Positions 62,881-64,000 of a stretch of DNA of 64,000 nucleotides are shown in pieces. Position 1 is the first letter of the stretch; each line of letters opens with the position of its first letter. Source of the DNA: Microbacterium oxydans (GTDB lineage Bacteria; Actinomycetota; Actinomycetes; Actinomycetales; Microbacteriaceae). The stretch spans positions 3,472,001 to 3,536,000 of the forward strand of contig NZ_CP092891.1 in NCBI RefSeq assembly GCF_026559675.1. The letters are read 5' to 3'. Position numbers and translations under genes: made by a program. The notes below the pieces were generated by a model. That model made no database searches, was not told where the DNA came from, and worked only from the letters and a program-made list of their open reading frames with translations.

Positions 62881-64000
62881 CGTGCTCCCACTTCCTCGGA
62901 GGCGGGCTCGCCGTCCTCCGCGACGTAGCGTCCGCCGCCGGAGATCGGCGCGTCGCCGCGCAGACTCGGGAACGACTTCAGCAGGTGGCGGGTGTAGTCG
63001 TCCTCGGCGTGATCGAGCAGCGCGGCCGGGGTGTTCTCCTCGACCAGGCGCCCCTTGCGCATGACGCCGACGCGGTCGCTGATCTCGAGCAGCAGACCGA
63101 GGTCGTGCGTGATGAACAGCACCGCGAACCCGAAGTCGTGCCGCAGCCGGGCGATCTCGTCGATGATGCTGCGCTGCACGATCACGTCGAGCGCGGTGGT
63201 CGGCTCGTCCATGATGATGACGCGCGGCTTGAGCGAGAGCGCCATGGCGATCATGACGCGCTGGCGCATGCCGCCGCTCAACTGGTGCGGGTAGCTGGCG
63301 AGGCGCAGCGGGTCGATGCCGACGGTGCGGAGCAGGTCGGCCGCGCGCCGCCGGCGCTCCTCCTTGCTGAGGCGCAGATCGTGGTCGATGAAGATGTCCT
63401 CGATCTGGTCTCCGATCGAGATGACCGGGTTCAGCGCGTTCATGGCGGACTGCAGCACCATCGCGACCTCGGACCAGCGGAACGCCTTCAGGTCGCGGTC
63501 GTCGAGCGCGAGCACGTCGAGCTGCTCGCCGTCGCGTCCGGTGTAGACGATCTCGCCGCTCGTGATCACGGCCGGTGGGCGGAGCAGACGAGTCACGGCG
63601 TACGCGAGCGTCGTCTTCCCCGAGCCGGACTCCCCGGCGAGACCGACGATCTCGCCGCGGTGCAGGGTGAGGCTGACGTCGTCGACCGCGCGGAACGCGC
63701 CGTTCTCGTGCGTCTGGTACTCGACCGTGAGGTTCGAGATCTGCAGCACGGTCTCCCCGGCCACGAAGTCGCCGGTGTCGTCGAGGTCGCGGCGCGGCCG
63801 ACGCAGATTCAGCAGCGGCTGACGCGGACGCTTGAACTGCGTCTTGGTGCCTGCCTTCGTGCCGAGGCCCGCCGCCCGCAGACGAGGGTTGACGAACTCG
63901 TCGATGCCGAAGTTGACCAGGGCGAGCGCCGTGCCGACGAAAGCGATCGCGAGTCCCGGCGGCACGAACCACCACCAGGCGCCGAAGAGCAGCGCCGAGC
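62877..64000 (-). CDS. Opp/Dpp-type ABC transporter permease-ATPase fusion protein (5' end outside window)
   Basis: The frame runs unbroken off the window edge. The first 35 or so visible residues (ALLFGAWWWFVPPGLAIAF and VNFGIDEFVNPRLR) are the last helix and C-terminus of a DppC-type permease. After a linker (KTQFKRPRQPLLNL) an ATPase domain follows: Walker A GESGSGKTTLAYAV, Q-loop LQSAMNALNPVISIGDQI, signature LSGGMRQRVMIAMAL, Walker B VIIMDEPTTALD, H-loop ITHD and YTRHLLKSFPSL. Such DppC-DppD fusions are known in actinobacteria. The remaining permease half, and presumably a DppB partner, lie beyond the window. Confidence 0.9.

Overview
The window is high-GC DNA (about 70% by eye), densely packed with genes, with many GTG starts and 4-base ATGA/GTGA stop-start overlaps. 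The gene content fits a Gram-positive actinomycete of the Microbacteriaceae, most likely Microbacterium: HspR/HAIR heat-shock control, a DUF222/HNH nuclease, DUF3817, LacI-controlled sugar ABC loci, an actinobacterial lipoprotein style and a permease-ATPase fusion transporter. No rRNA, tRNA, CRISPR array, transposase or phage gene was found.

Layout. 1-4280: the tail of an upstream gene, then small genes (hypothetical, VOC protein, MarR, PH-like membrane protein, MmcQ/YjbR, DUF2252). 4270-14532: a glycan-utilisation locus. A lipoprotein binding protein and two sugar permeases lead into a GH20 hexosaminidase and a GH38 alpha-mannosidase; a GH5 enzyme resembling GH5_18 beta-mannosidases is divergent, and a LacI regulator follows. 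A shared 16-bp operator-like palindrome lies in the divergent promoter and at the lacI start. The enzyme set fits uptake and dismantling of N-glycan core oligosaccharides. 14676-16439: a secreted repeat protein. 16479-20730: dnaK-grpE-dnaJ-hspR on the minus strand, with a near-consensus promoter flanked by two HAIR-like boxes. 20805-30017: mixed housekeeping and regulatory genes (HNH nuclease, MerR/GyrI, thioredoxin-reductase-like flavoprotein, lipoproteins, AraC, MFS, RIO kinase).

30070-36867: a guanidino-compound/arginine-type catabolic operon (ureohydrolase, ThDP decarboxylase resembling 2-ketoarginine decarboxylase, YtcJ-type amidohydrolase, MHS transporter), divergent from a tandem-domain Lrp regulator. 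36945-43865: UMF1-type MFS, CDF metal transporter, a divergent pair of MarR-like winged-helix proteins with His/Gly-rich segments around an ACATG motif array, TetR with duplicated operators next to an alpha/beta hydrolase, and a FUSC protein. 43855-55826: a divergent cluster with a sugar ABC importer plus Sad-type aldehyde dehydrogenase on one side and MocA oxidoreductase, copper amine oxidase, SIS isomerase and BadF-type sugar kinase on the other. A GntR/UTRA regulator lies nearby and a DUF3800-like accessory gene sits between. 55857-64000: a second sugar catabolic operon (MocA oxidoreductase, two TIM-barrel isomerases, NAD epimerase, ThuA) downstream of an Opp/Dpp-type transporter with a permease-ATPase fusion.

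A recurrent structural theme is not explained by gene content. At five gene 3' ends the last few bases of the gene, including the stop codon, are tandemly duplicated (units of 15, 18, 20, 55 and 56 bp). A separate palindromic element family lies beside hspR and before the TetR gene.
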